The notes under the pieces are model-generated. The model was not told where the DNA came from. It did not search any database and worked only from the letters and a program-made list of their open reading frames with translations. Below are positions 29,453-37,238 of a DNA stretch of 64,000 nt, one piece after another (positions within the stretch are counted from its first letter, which is position 1; each line of letters starts with the position of its first letter). The stretch covers positions 1 through 64,000 of the forward strand of contig NZ_SCVD01000021.1 of NCBI RefSeq assembly GCF_004297125.1. Reading direction: 5' to 3'. Made by a program: the position numbers and the translations under genes. The stretch is from Phenylobacterium sp. Its GTDB lineage: Bacteria; Pseudomonadota; Alphaproteobacteria; Caulobacterales; Caulobacteraceae.

Positions 29453-29510
29453 ACGAAAGTCTCCTCGGGCCGACACTAGGCGCGCCAATTGCGGCGAAGG
29501 TGTTGCAAGC

Positions 29511-30149
29511 CTACGGCCGCGCTTGGACGGCGGGCACATTGGCGACGATGCCGGCCTCGTTGCCCGGCTGTCCCGACGGGATCAGCTCGTAGAACCCGGC
29601 CAGCCGCAGGCGCACCACCACCGGCTTCTCGCTGGAGTTTGAGAACTGCCAGCCCTGGATGCCGTCGAACGGCGCGGTGAGCGCGCCCTGCTGCTTCAGG
29701 CCGAACCCCTGGCGGTAGGTCGAGACGGTCATCGGCTGGCCGGGCGCCGGCGTGGTATGGCCGTGCTGGTCGAAATGGAAGTCACGCGGCTCGCTCGTCC
29801 CGATCACCTCCCACGCATAGGTCAGCGTCGCGTCCTTCCTCATCCGGACCTTGTACTCGAGCTCGGACTTGTCGGCGCCGGCCAGGAAGTCGCCCAGCGG
29901 GATCTCCACCACGTCGGTGCGGAAGGGGATGTCATACTCGCGGGCCCACGCCACGCCGTCGCTGGCGGCGGCCTTCTGGTCCTCCGGCGCCCAGAGCCGC
30001 GACAGGCCGGAGAGCCTGCCGACGCCCAGAGGGTCACGGTTGAACTCCGCGGGCAGGATGGCGCCCAGCACGATCAGCACGGCCAGGATCACTGCCCCCA
30101 GCGTGGCCGCGATCAGCCGCCCCTTGGGCATGGCCCTTTGCTCGCTCAT
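29511..30149 (-). CDS. Membrane-anchored periplasmic protein coupled to HupE
   Basis: 212 residues from ATG 30149, overlapping the hupE stop (ATGA). One N-terminal helix (LIAATLGAVILAVLIVLGAI) anchors a periplasmic domain of about 175 residues. The motif FHFDQHGH (about 140-147) is a possible metal-binding cluster, and the end of the domain is a strand-rich lipocalin-like region. Tight coupling with HupE and the TonB receptor suggests a helper in metal uptake; that is inference. Confidence 0.75.
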   Translation of the reverse strand: MSEQRAMPKGRLIAATLGAVILAVLIVLGAILPAEFNRDPLGVGRLSGLSRLWAPEDQKAAASDGVAWAREYDIPFRTDVVEIPLGDFLAGADKSELEYKVRMRKDATLTYAWEVIGTSEPRDFHFDQHGHTTPAPGQPMTVSTYRQGFGLKQQGALTAPFDGIQGWQFSNSSEKPVVVRLRLAGFYELIPSGQPGNEAGIVANVPAVQARP

Positions 30150-30859
30150 GAAACCGCTCCGCCGAAGATGTAGCCCGCGACCTGCTGGCCCGCGAGCACG
30201 AAGCCCGCCAGCATCAGCAGCACGTTCGCCCCCGCCGCCGTCCGGTCGAAGACCGGTGTGCGCCGCCAAAGGGTCATGACTACCAGGATCAGCGACAGCG
30301 ACAGCACCTGCCCAATCTCCACGCCCACGTTGAACGAGACGAGATTCACCAGCAGCCCCTGCGGATTGAGGTTCAGCGCCTGCAGCTTGGTGGCCAGGCC
30401 GAAGCCGTGGATCAGGCCGAAGCCCAGCACCGCGGCGCGCGGGTCCGGCTGCACGCCGAACAGGGTGCGAAAGCCGCCCAGGTTGTCGAAGGCCTTGTAG
30501 GCCACCGACAGCCCGATCACCGCATCGACTAGGTGCGGATCGGCGTGGATGTCGAAGAACACCCCGGCCAGCAGGGTGACCGAATGGCCCAGCGAGAACA
30601 GGCTGACGTAGAGCGCGATCTGCCGGAGCCGGAACAGGAAGAAAATCACGCCCACCAGGAACAGCAGGTGGTCGTAGCCGGTCACCATGTGCTTGGCGCC
30701 GAGGTACATGAAGGGGATCGGGTCAGGGCCCCGGGTCGCCGCCACGAAGGCCGCGTCGGTCCCGCCGATGTTGTGCGCCAGGGCCGCCCCGGCCCACGTC
30801 GCCATCAGCAATCCGGTCACGAGGCCGGCGAACCGCGGCCGTGTCACGCCCATCCCCAT
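30146..30859 (-). CDS. hupE: HupE/UreJ family metal transporter
   Basis: 237-residue inner-membrane protein. Cleavable signal-like N-terminus (to about residue 28, ALAHN), then the family motif KHMVTGYDHLLFLVGVIFF, and GLIHGFGLA in a later helix; the conserved His and Asp residues are thought to bind Ni(II) or Co(II). About six to seven helices. No hydrogenase or urease genes are nearby, so it is one of the HupE proteins associated with TonB receptors. Follows the receptor gene by 62 bases on the same strand. Confidence 0.85.
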   Translation of the reverse strand: MGMGVTRPRFAGLVTGLLMATWAGAALAHNIGGTDAAFVAATRGPDPIPFMYLGAKHMVTGYDHLLFLVGVIFFLFRLRQIALYVSLFSLGHSVTLLAGVFFDIHADPHLVDAVIGLSVAYKAFDNLGGFRTLFGVQPDPRAAVLGFGLIHGFGLATKLQALNLNPQGLLVNLVSFNVGVEIGQVLSLSLILVVMTLWRRTPVFDRTAAGANVLLMLAGFVLAGQQVAGYIFGGAVS

Positions 30860-30921
30860 CGGCAGGGGATACCGCGGGTTCGAGAGCGGGGCGAGACGTT
30901 TCCGCCTCGCCCCGCAGACGA

Positions 30922-33291
30922 CTAGAACGACTTCCGCACCGTCGCGCCGTAGGTGCGCGGCGGGTTGGTCAGGAAGCCGTAGCGGGCCCGCAGGCCGCGC
31001 TCGCGGTCGATCGCCAGCTTGGCGCGCTCGTCACCGAGGTTGTTGACGAAGGCCGCGGCTTCCCAGCCGTCGCCGCGCACGCCGATCCGCAGGTTGAGGA
31101 TGTCGTAGGACGGCAGCTCCAGCGGGAAGATCAGGCTGTTGGCCGTACCGGCTCCGACGTTCGGGAAGAGCGGCACCGTGCGCGGGTTCTGCTCCTGGTC
31201 CGAGACCTGGGTGTAGCGCTTGCCCACGTGCTGGTAGGTCAGGTTCGTGAACCCTTCCAGGCCGGCGGCCACCTCCTGCTCGTAGCCGACGCTGACCGAG
31301 CCCTGGAACTTGGGCACGGTCGGCAGGCGGTTGCCGTCGCGCAGGCCCTGGATCGGGGCGCCGGCGGCGTCGTTGAGGCTCGAGGTGAGCTGGGCGTCGT
31401 TGTACGAAGCGGTCGCCGCGATGTCGAAGTGGTCGGTGATCCGATAGGCGAACTCAGCGTCGAAGCCGGATGACTTGGCGCTCTTCACGTTGGCGATGAT
31501 CCGCGACGAGCACGAACCGGCGTCGATGGTCGCCTGCAGGTTCGAGATGTCGGCGTAGAAGCCGGCCAGGGTCAGCGAGCCGCGGCCCCCGCCGAGGCGC
31601 GCCTTCATGCCGGCCTCGTAGTTCCACACCGTCTCGTTCTTGAAGCTGGGCGAGGACAGGGCGTTGAACGTGGCGAAATCCGCCGGCGTGCAGAGCGGCC
31701 GGTTCAGCGGATCGTTGATCCCGCCCAGCCGGAAGCCCTTCGACACCTGGGCGTTCAGGGTGACGTCGTCGGTGGCCTCGTAGGCCACGATCACGCGGGG
31801 CGCCCAGGCGTCGGCCTTGGTCTTTCCGGGGACCGCGATGGTCTTGTCGGCGAAGATGCCGTCGAAGGTCAGGGTCCGGGTTTCCTTATAGTCCGCCCAG
31901 CGCAGGCCGCCGGTGATGTCGAGACGATCGGTGACCGAATAGGTCGCCTCGCCGAACACCGCGAACTGCTTCTGCTTGTAGGGCACCGTCGAGTAGTAGA
32001 GGTGGTCCGTCGGGGCCACGTCGCTGGCGCTGGGGATGCCGCTGATGGCGCTGAAGCCCTGCACGAACAGGTCCTGGGCGTAGTCGCGGTCGATGTGCGA
32101 GTAGAACGCGCCCAGCACCCACTGCAGCGGGCCGTCGCCCGTCGAGCCGACGCGGGCCTCCTGGGTGAAGGTCTTGGAGTCGGTGGTGTCGGCGAGCGGC
32201 GAGTCCAGCGTGTAGACCGCCTGCGGCAGGCCGATGGAGCCCCCGGTGATCGAGCTGGTCAGTGCGCCGGCGTCACGTAGCACCAGCACGTCGCGGTCGC
32301 TGTAGCTGGTGATCGACGTGAAGCGCAGGTCCCCCATGTCGTACTGGACGGTCAGGTCGCCCAGCAGGAACTCGTCCTTGAACTTCTCCTGCAGCTGGAT
32401 GAACTGCTTCGTCCCGCCCAGGGTCACGCGCGGCCGCGTGGTGGTGAAGGGGTTGCCCAGGATGTTGTAGACGTCGACCCGGTTGAAGCCGTCGACGTCG
32501 ATCTTCTGGTAGACCACCCGCGGGTTGATCGAGAGGTCCTCGGTCGGCTTGAACAGCAGCGCCGCGCGGACGCCGTAGCGCGTGCCGTCGTTGACGTCCT
32601 TGTCCACCGAGCCGCCCGGCATGACCGCGTCGATGAAGCCGGGGAACTTCTCCGCATAGGCCGTGATGCGCAGCGCCGCCTGCTCGCTGAGCGGCATGTT
32701 CACGGCGCCCTTCAGGTTGCCGCCGGTGGAGCCGCCCTGCACCGTCGAGGCGGTGGCTTCGACCGTGCCCGAGAAGGCGTCGAGGCTGGGCTGGTTGGTG
32801 ATGTAGCGGACGGTGCCCGACAGCGAGCCCGAACCGAACAGGGTGCCCTGCGGCCCGCGCAGCACTTCGACGCGGTTCAGGTCGAAGAGGTCGAGGTCCG
32901 GGGTGAACAGCGACATCGAGATCACGGACTCGTCGAGGTAGACGCCCACCTGCTCCTTCACGCCCGGCTGGTCGCGGACGATCTGGCCGGCCGAGATGCC
33001 GCGGATCGCCACCTGGCTCTGGCCGGGGCCGAGGTTCTGGACGGTGAAGCTGGCGACGGTGCGCGACAGCTCCTCGACGTTGGTGATGCCGCGGTTGCGC
33101 ATCACCGCTTCGCTCTGGGCGGCGACCGAGAACGGCACGTCGATCAGTTGCTCGTCGCGCTTGCGCGCCGTGACGACCAGCTCCTGGACTTCGACGTCGC
33201 CTTCCGCGGCGAAGGCCTGGCCGGAAGGCAGGCCGATGACGAGGGCGAGCGCACTGGCGCGCGCCGTCAATGCGAGCTTACGGGTATTCAT
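30922..33291 (-). CDS. TonB-dependent outer-membrane receptor
   Basis: 789 residues from ATG 33291. Signal peptide to about residue 28 (SGQAFA), TonB-box/plug region EVQELVVTARKRDEQ, plug landmarks VAIRGIS and NRVEVLRGPQGTLFGSGSLSGTVRYIT, then a long beta-barrel ending in aromatic F (TVRKSF), the outer-membrane insertion signal. It should import a large or scarce ligand with TonB energy. Operon with hupE suggests a metal chelate or cobalamin-like ligand; sequence alone does not show which. Confidence 0.93.
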   Translation of the reverse strand: MNTRKLALTARASALALVIGLPSGQAFAAEGDVEVQELVVTARKRDEQLIDVPFSVAAQSEAVMRNRGITNVEELSRTVASFTVQNLGPGQSQVAIRGISAGQIVRDQPGVKEQVGVYLDESVISMSLFTPDLDLFDLNRVEVLRGPQGTLFGSGSLSGTVRYITNQPSLDAFSGTVEATASTVQGGSTGGNLKGAVNMPLSEQAALRITAYAEKFPGFIDAVMPGGSVDKDVNDGTRYGVRAALLFKPTEDLSINPRVVYQKIDVDGFNRVDVYNILGNPFTTTRPRVTLGGTKQFIQLQEKFKDEFLLGDLTVQYDMGDLRFTSITSYSDRDVLVLRDAGALTSSITGGSIGLPQAVYTLDSPLADTTDSKTFTQEARVGSTGDGPLQWVLGAFYSHIDRDYAQDLFVQGFSAISGIPSASDVAPTDHLYYSTVPYKQKQFAVFGEATYSVTDRLDITGGLRWADYKETRTLTFDGIFADKTIAVPGKTKADAWAPRVIVAYEATDDVTLNAQVSKGFRLGGINDPLNRPLCTPADFATFNALSSPSFKNETVWNYEAGMKARLGGGRGSLTLAGFYADISNLQATIDAGSCSSRIIANVKSAKSSGFDAEFAYRITDHFDIAATASYNDAQLTSSLNDAAGAPIQGLRDGNRLPTVPKFQGSVSVGYEQEVAAGLEGFTNLTYQHVGKRYTQVSDQEQNPRTVPLFPNVGAGTANSLIFPLELPSYDILNLRIGVRGDGWEAAAFVNNLGDERAKLAIDRERGLRARYGFLTNPPRTYGATVRKSF

Positions 33292-33431
33292 GGAGATGTC
33301 CTTCCGCAACCGCAGCTTGTGGTCGCTGCCTGTTTGTGCGGCAGGGGTAGTCAAAAAACCGTCGTAATGGCAGGCCGCAAAGGCGAGTGGCTACGCTTGG
33401 CAGGCGAATGTTGCGCGGCGGCAACAGGAGC

Positions 33432-34148
33432 CTAGAGCAGCCCGACCTCGTCGAAGAGCGCCTTCATGGCGTCCCAGGACCGCCGGTCGCTGTCGGCCTG
33501 GTAGCTGAAACCCGGCAGGCCATAGGCGTCGATCTCAGGGTTGGTGAAGCTATGCCCGGTGTTCCCGAACACCTGCATCCGCCAATCCACGCCGCCCGCG
33601 GTCATCTCCTGCTCGAAGGCGACGCGCTGGTCGGCCGGGACCACCGGATCGTCGGCGCCGATCTGCACCAGCACCTTGCCCTTGATGTTGGCGGCGTCCT
33701 GCGGCCGGGCGGTCTGCAGGCCCGAATGGAAGCCCGCCACCGCCTTCAGGTCCGCACCGCCGCGCGCCAGCTCCAGCACCGCGGTTCCGCCGTAGCAGTA
33801 GCCCACGGCCGCGATTCGAGCGGGATCCACCCGGGGTTGCGCCAACAGCGTGTCCAAGGCGCTCTGCAGGCGGGTTCGGATGTGGCTGGGGTCGGCCATG
33901 AACCAAGCGTAGCGCCGCATCATCTCGTCCCGGTCGGTCAACGGGACACCGCCGCCCTGATAGTCGACGGTCAGGGCCACGAACCCCAGGCCGGCCAGCC
34001 GTTCGGCGGCGTCCAGGGTGTGCCGGGTGACACCAGGCGACTCGTGCGCCACCAGCACACCGGGGGCGGGACCCGACCCCGTGGGCAGGAACACCGTGCC
34101 GACGAATTCCACCCCTTCCGCCGAGTAGGCGACCTTCGTCCCAGCCAT
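33432..34148 (-). CDS. Dienelactone hydrolase family protein
   Basis: 238-residue alpha/beta hydrolase with Cys118 as nucleophile in GYCYGG, the acid in GADDPVVP and the His in NTGHSFTNP: the Cys-Asp-His triad of dienelactone hydrolases. No signal peptide, so cytosolic. ATG 34148 follows AGGGAG. True carboxymethylenebutenolidase activity is not proved; no aromatic-degradation genes are adjacent. It lies upstream of the TonB receptor start and is transcribed away from it. Confidence 0.87.
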   Translation of the reverse strand: MAGTKVAYSAEGVEFVGTVFLPTGSGPAPGVLVAHESPGVTRHTLDAAERLAGLGFVALTVDYQGGGVPLTDRDEMMRRYAWFMADPSHIRTRLQSALDTLLAQPRVDPARIAAVGYCYGGTAVLELARGGADLKAVAGFHSGLQTARPQDAANIKGKVLVQIGADDPVVPADQRVAFEQEMTAGGVDWRMQVFGNTGHSFTNPEIDAYGLPGFSYQADSDRRSWDAMKALFDEVGLL

Positions 34149-34259
34149 GCGCCGCTCCCTGTCTGGCGCCAGGTGAGGGGGCCAACGGCGCGGCGTCAAC
34201 CGGCGGAACCGCGTCGGGCAGCCGGAGTTTGGCGTTGCGCCAATGCGGGAGCTGCACCG

Positions 34260-34676
34260 ATGAAACGCTACGCCTACGCCTGGCTGACCGCCGGCTTCTT
34301 CCTCATCTCCATCGTCCTGCACTGGCTGTTCGGCTGGTACGCCTTCGCCGACGACCAGCAGGCGCACGGCGAGGCGGCGCGGGTCGGGCCCTACCTCATG
34401 GAGATGGGCCGCGACACGTTCGAGAACTGGCAGTCCGAGTTCCTGCAACTGCTCTGGCAGGTCGTGGGCCTGGCCTACTTCCTATATGTCGGCTCGCCGG
34501 CGTCGAAGGAGAACGACGACCGCACCGAGGCGAAGATCGACGCCCTGCTACGCCTGGTGGGCAAGGAGAAGGGCGAGGCCCTGATCGCCGAGCTGGACGA
34601 GCAGTATCTGCGGACCCAGGGGCACGCTCGGCCCCATGCCCATGACGCGGTCTATCCGAAAGGGAAGGGCGGCTAA
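34260..34676 (+). CDS. Small membrane protein, DUF6766-like
   Basis: 138 residues. ATG at 34260. Helix 1 is about residues 7-27 (WLTAGFFLISIVLHWLFGWYAF); helix 2 is about 62-78 (LLWQVVGLAYFLYVG). Between them is the family-like FENWQSEFLQ. The cytosolic tail is charged and His-rich at the end. Matches my recollection of the DUF6766 family, function unknown. The last four bases overlap the stop of the convergent lipoprotein gene. Confidence 0.75.
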   Translation: MKRYAYAWLTAGFFLISIVLHWLFGWYAFADDQQAHGEAARVGPYLMEMGRDTFENWQSEFLQLLWQVVGLAYFLYVGSPASKENDDRTEAKIDALLRLVGKEKGEALIAELDEQYLRTQGHARPHAHDAVYPKGKGG

Positions 34677-35434
34677 CGCGCCTTCAAGCGCGCCGCTGCC
34701 TGCGCCGCTCGGCGTTCCCAGCAGCAGTCGTGGGCCTCGTCCGCCGTGTCCTCGGCCGCGGGGTTGGCCTCCACGGGCACGACCCGGTCCCGGAGACCCA
34801 GGTAGTGGGCCTGGGGAATGGCCGGCAGCCGCTCGGCGAGCCCTTGCGCGTCGGCCGCCAGGTTGAGCGGGCTCAGGTCGCGCTCGGCGGTCCAGCCGGC
34901 GATGTCCAGCGGCGCGGCGAAGGTGACCAGTCCCGCGACGTCCGAGCGCCGCCGCGCCAGCGCCGCGGCCACGACGCCGCCGCCCGACCAGCCGACGAGC
35001 ACCACGCGCCCCGCACCGGCCTGCCGCTTGAGCTGGTCGACGCCGGCGTCCATCGCCGCGAGCACCGCGTCCGAGAACCGGTCGACCGTCCAGTCCTCGG
35101 CCCGGCAGCGCGCGTCGGCGTGACGGGTGAACTGGCACGGGCGCGCGATCCAGGCCTTGGGCGCGTCCGGCCAGGCGCGGGCGATGCGCAGGCCCTGGGG
35201 ATCGGCGGGCGTGGGATCGGCGGTCGGGCGGCCGAACCGGTCGTGGGCGCGGCCGTCGCCCTCGATGACGACGGTCAGCACCGCGCCCCCGGCTTGGCCG
35301 AGGGGCGCGGCGGTGGCGAGCACGCGCCCCGCAACCGCCACGTCGCGCCGCGCCCAGCCGCCGCTCTCCATCGGCGACGTGGCGCAGCCCGACAGGAGGC
35401 CGGCGACGAGCGCCAGCCCCCGTCCGAGCCTCAG
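34673..35434 (-). CDS. Alpha/beta hydrolase lipoprotein
   Basis: Carries a clear lipoprotein signal (LGRGLALVAGLLSGC, lipobox LSGC) and a serine-hydrolase elbow GWSGGG, with a late acid (LRDRVVPVE) and His (AHD), so probably a membrane-tethered esterase or peptidase-like hydrolase. The start is a problem: the signal begins at a CTG (35434) that touches the stop of the barrel gene upstream, and no ATG, GTG or TTG lies in frame there. The first ATG is 35371, after the lipobox Cys. I use 35434 because the signal peptide is otherwise unexplained. Confidence 0.75.
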   Translation of the reverse strand: MRLGRGLALVAGLLSGCATSPMESGGWARRDVAVAGRVLATAAPLGQAGGAVLTVVIEGDGRAHDRFGRPTADPTPADPQGLRIARAWPDAPKAWIARPCQFTRHADARCRAEDWTVDRFSDAVLAAMDAGVDQLKRQAGAGRVVLVGWSGGGVVAAALARRRSDVAGLVTFAAPLDIAGWTAERDLSPLNLAADAQGLAERLPAIPQAHYLGLRDRVVPVEANPAAEDTADEAHDCCWERRAAQAAARLKAR

Positions 35435-36903
35435 AACCGGCCGCCCAGCGTCGCGCCGACCAGCGTCTCGCGCTCGTTCTTCTTGCCCACCGTCGTGCTG
35501 CCGCCGATCGACAGATAGCTGGCCGGCGAGAGGGTGATCGAGACCCCCGCGCCCAGCCGCGCGTAATCGCCGTCGGCGCCGAACTCGTCGTTCAGGTAGT
35601 GGTCCCATGCCGCACTGACATACGGCGAGATCATGCCGGCCTGGTAGAACAAGGTGCTCCCCACCCGCAGGATCGACAGCCTGTTGTCGAAGCCCTGGAT
35701 CAATCGGCCGGCGTTGTCGCGGTAGGCGTCGGTCTTGGAGTCGGACAGGAACACCGAGGCGGCCGGCATCACCAGCCATTGCGGCGCCACCTCGAACCGG
35801 CCCTCGAGGGTGACGCTGCCGAACACCTGCTCGCGGTCGGTGGATCCCCGCGACGACAGGATGCCGAAGGTGCGCTCATTGGTGACGTCCTGGGTGTTGT
35901 AGCCGACCACCCCGGTCAGGGAGAGGTTGGGCGACAGCAGGAACGAGCCGTAGAGACCGCCGGTCCAGCCGTCCGCCTCGTACCCGGAGCTTGGGCCGTC
36001 CAGGTCGGTGTCGCCCCAGGAGGCGAACACGCCCAGCGCCGCGGACGACGAGACCAGATAGTCGGCCCCGGCCGCCACGCTCTTGGACCAGCCCTTCTGG
36101 TCGCGGCCGGCGCGGTTGTCCTTCAGCCGGATTCCCTGGGCGTTGATCCACACGCCTATCGGGCCGTCGCCCTCGCCGGCCGAGAGTCCGCGGTAGGTGT
36201 CGTTGGACGTGAGCTGGCCTGCGCCCGCCGCCAGCACCTGCAGCCGCGCCGCTGCGAAGGCCTGGCCGAAGCTGGCCGACAGGGCGTCGCCCAGGATCGA
36301 GTTCAGGAACTGGTCGGTGGTGACGGCGCTGAGCAGCCGCAGATTGCCCACCGCGATGGTGATCGTGGTGCCGTCGGGCGCCGTCATGGTCGGCTCGGCC
36401 ACCGGCGTGGTCGGGGTCGTCGGGGTGGTGGGCGTGGTTGGAGTCGTAGGTGTGGTGGGCGTCGTCGGCGTGGTGGGGGTCGTGGGAGTCGTGGGCGTGG
36501 TCGGGGTCGTCGGCGTGGTAGAGCTGCCCCCCAGGGCGTCGGCGCAGGCGCCGCTCCCGGTCACCGCGCCGGTCGAGGTGTTGAGCATGCAGGTGAAGGG
36601 GGTGGTCGAGCCCAGCCGGGTCACATCGCCGGTATAGGTCTGGGTCGTGCCGGACGCGCTGATGCTGGTGAAGTTGATCGTCGCGGGCGCGCCGGTGAAG
36701 TCCGGGCCGCCGGTGATCACGATCTTGAGCTGGGTGGGGCTGATGATGGTGGTCTCGATCCGCGTGCCGTCGGGCCGCGTCACCACCGTCGTCCCCAGGC
36801 CGCCCGGCACGGTGGGCGTGGTCGGGGTCGTGGCCTGGGCGAATGCGCCGCCCGCCAGGGCGATGGAAAACAGGCCTGCGCCGAGGCCGAGCATGATCTT
36901 CAC
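35431..36903 (-). CDS. Autotransporter-like beta-barrel surface protein with Thr-Thr-Pro repeats
   Basis: 490 residues. Signal peptide 1-22; a strand-rich N-terminal domain with two Cys (FTCML, SGACAD; about 106-120) that may form a disulfide; a linker of 13 Thr-Thr-Pro units at 129-167; then from about residue 210 a barrel of autotransporter type ending in ATLGGRF, the terminal Phe needed for outer-membrane insertion. The passenger is therefore very short. The Pro-rich linker may span the periplasm or display the N-terminal domain. ATG 36903; no regulator is adjacent. Confidence 0.8.
   Translation of the reverse strand: MKIMLGLGAGLFSIALAGGAFAQATTPTTPTVPGGLGTTVVTRPDGTRIETTIISPTQLKIVITGGPDFTGAPATINFTSISASGTTQTYTGDVTRLGSTTPFTCMLNTSTGAVTGSGACADALGGSSTTPTTPTTPTTPTTPTTPTTPTTPTTPTTPTTPTTPTTPVAEPTMTAPDGTTITIAVGNLRLLSAVTTDQFLNSILGDALSASFGQAFAAARLQVLAAGAGQLTSNDTYRGLSAGEGDGPIGVWINAQGIRLKDNRAGRDQKGWSKSVAAGADYLVSSSAALGVFASWGDTDLDGPSSGYEADGWTGGLYGSFLLSPNLSLTGVVGYNTQDVTNERTFGILSSRGSTDREQVFGSVTLEGRFEVAPQWLVMPAASVFLSDSKTDAYRDNAGRLIQGFDNRLSILRVGSTLFYQAGMISPYVSAAWDHYLNDEFGADGDYARLGAGVSITLSPASYLSIGGSTTVGKKNERETLVGATLGGRF
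36403..36519 (-). repeat. 13 tandem 9-bp units coding Thr-Thr-Pro
   Basis: 117 bases made of thirteen 9-bp units that stay in frame on the minus strand and encode (TTP)13 in the barrel protein. The units differ at synonymous positions, so the amino-acid repeat is selected although the DNA has drifted. Copy number may vary between strains. Confidence 0.9.
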
Positions 36904-37011
36904 GGAATAATCCCCCTACTGAGGGGTCCGTGGCTAAGGCGACGCGGGGCCGCGCTCATCCCCCGATTGGGGGTGCGGCGGCGCCTGGATCGCGCCGATC
37001 AAAGAGGGAAG

Positions 37012-37088
37012 TGGCGCACCCGACACGATTCGAACGTGTGACCTTTGCCTTCGGAGGGCAACGCTCTATCCAGCTGAGCTACGGGTGC
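37012..37088 (-). tRNA. tRNA-Arg (CCG)
   Basis: 77-nt cloverleaf with encoded CCA (37014-37012). Acceptor GCACCCG pairs with CGGGTGC; anticodon stem TTGCC/GGCAA encloses the loop CTCCGAA, anticodon CCG, reading CGG arginine codons; T arm ACACG-TTCGAAT-CGTGT. G73 discriminator. It stands between the barrel gene and the PQQ-type dehydrogenase. Confidence 0.97.
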
Positions 37089-37238
37089 GTCTTCAGCGGA
37101 GGGTGTCTCTAGCTGAAAGGACGCGCTGCCGCAAACTCGCTCGGCGGATTTCAGCAGGGCAATTCGCCCGAGCGCCGCCGCGAGTAGCTTCCGCCCACAG
37201 AATGCGGTCGAATGGCCGGTATGTTTTGGGGGAAGCAC

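Noticed and set aside
36403..36519. CRISPR-like or satellite array
   Set aside because: The 9-bp units are contiguous, lack spacers and stay in frame as Thr-Thr-Pro codons, so this is a coding repeat.
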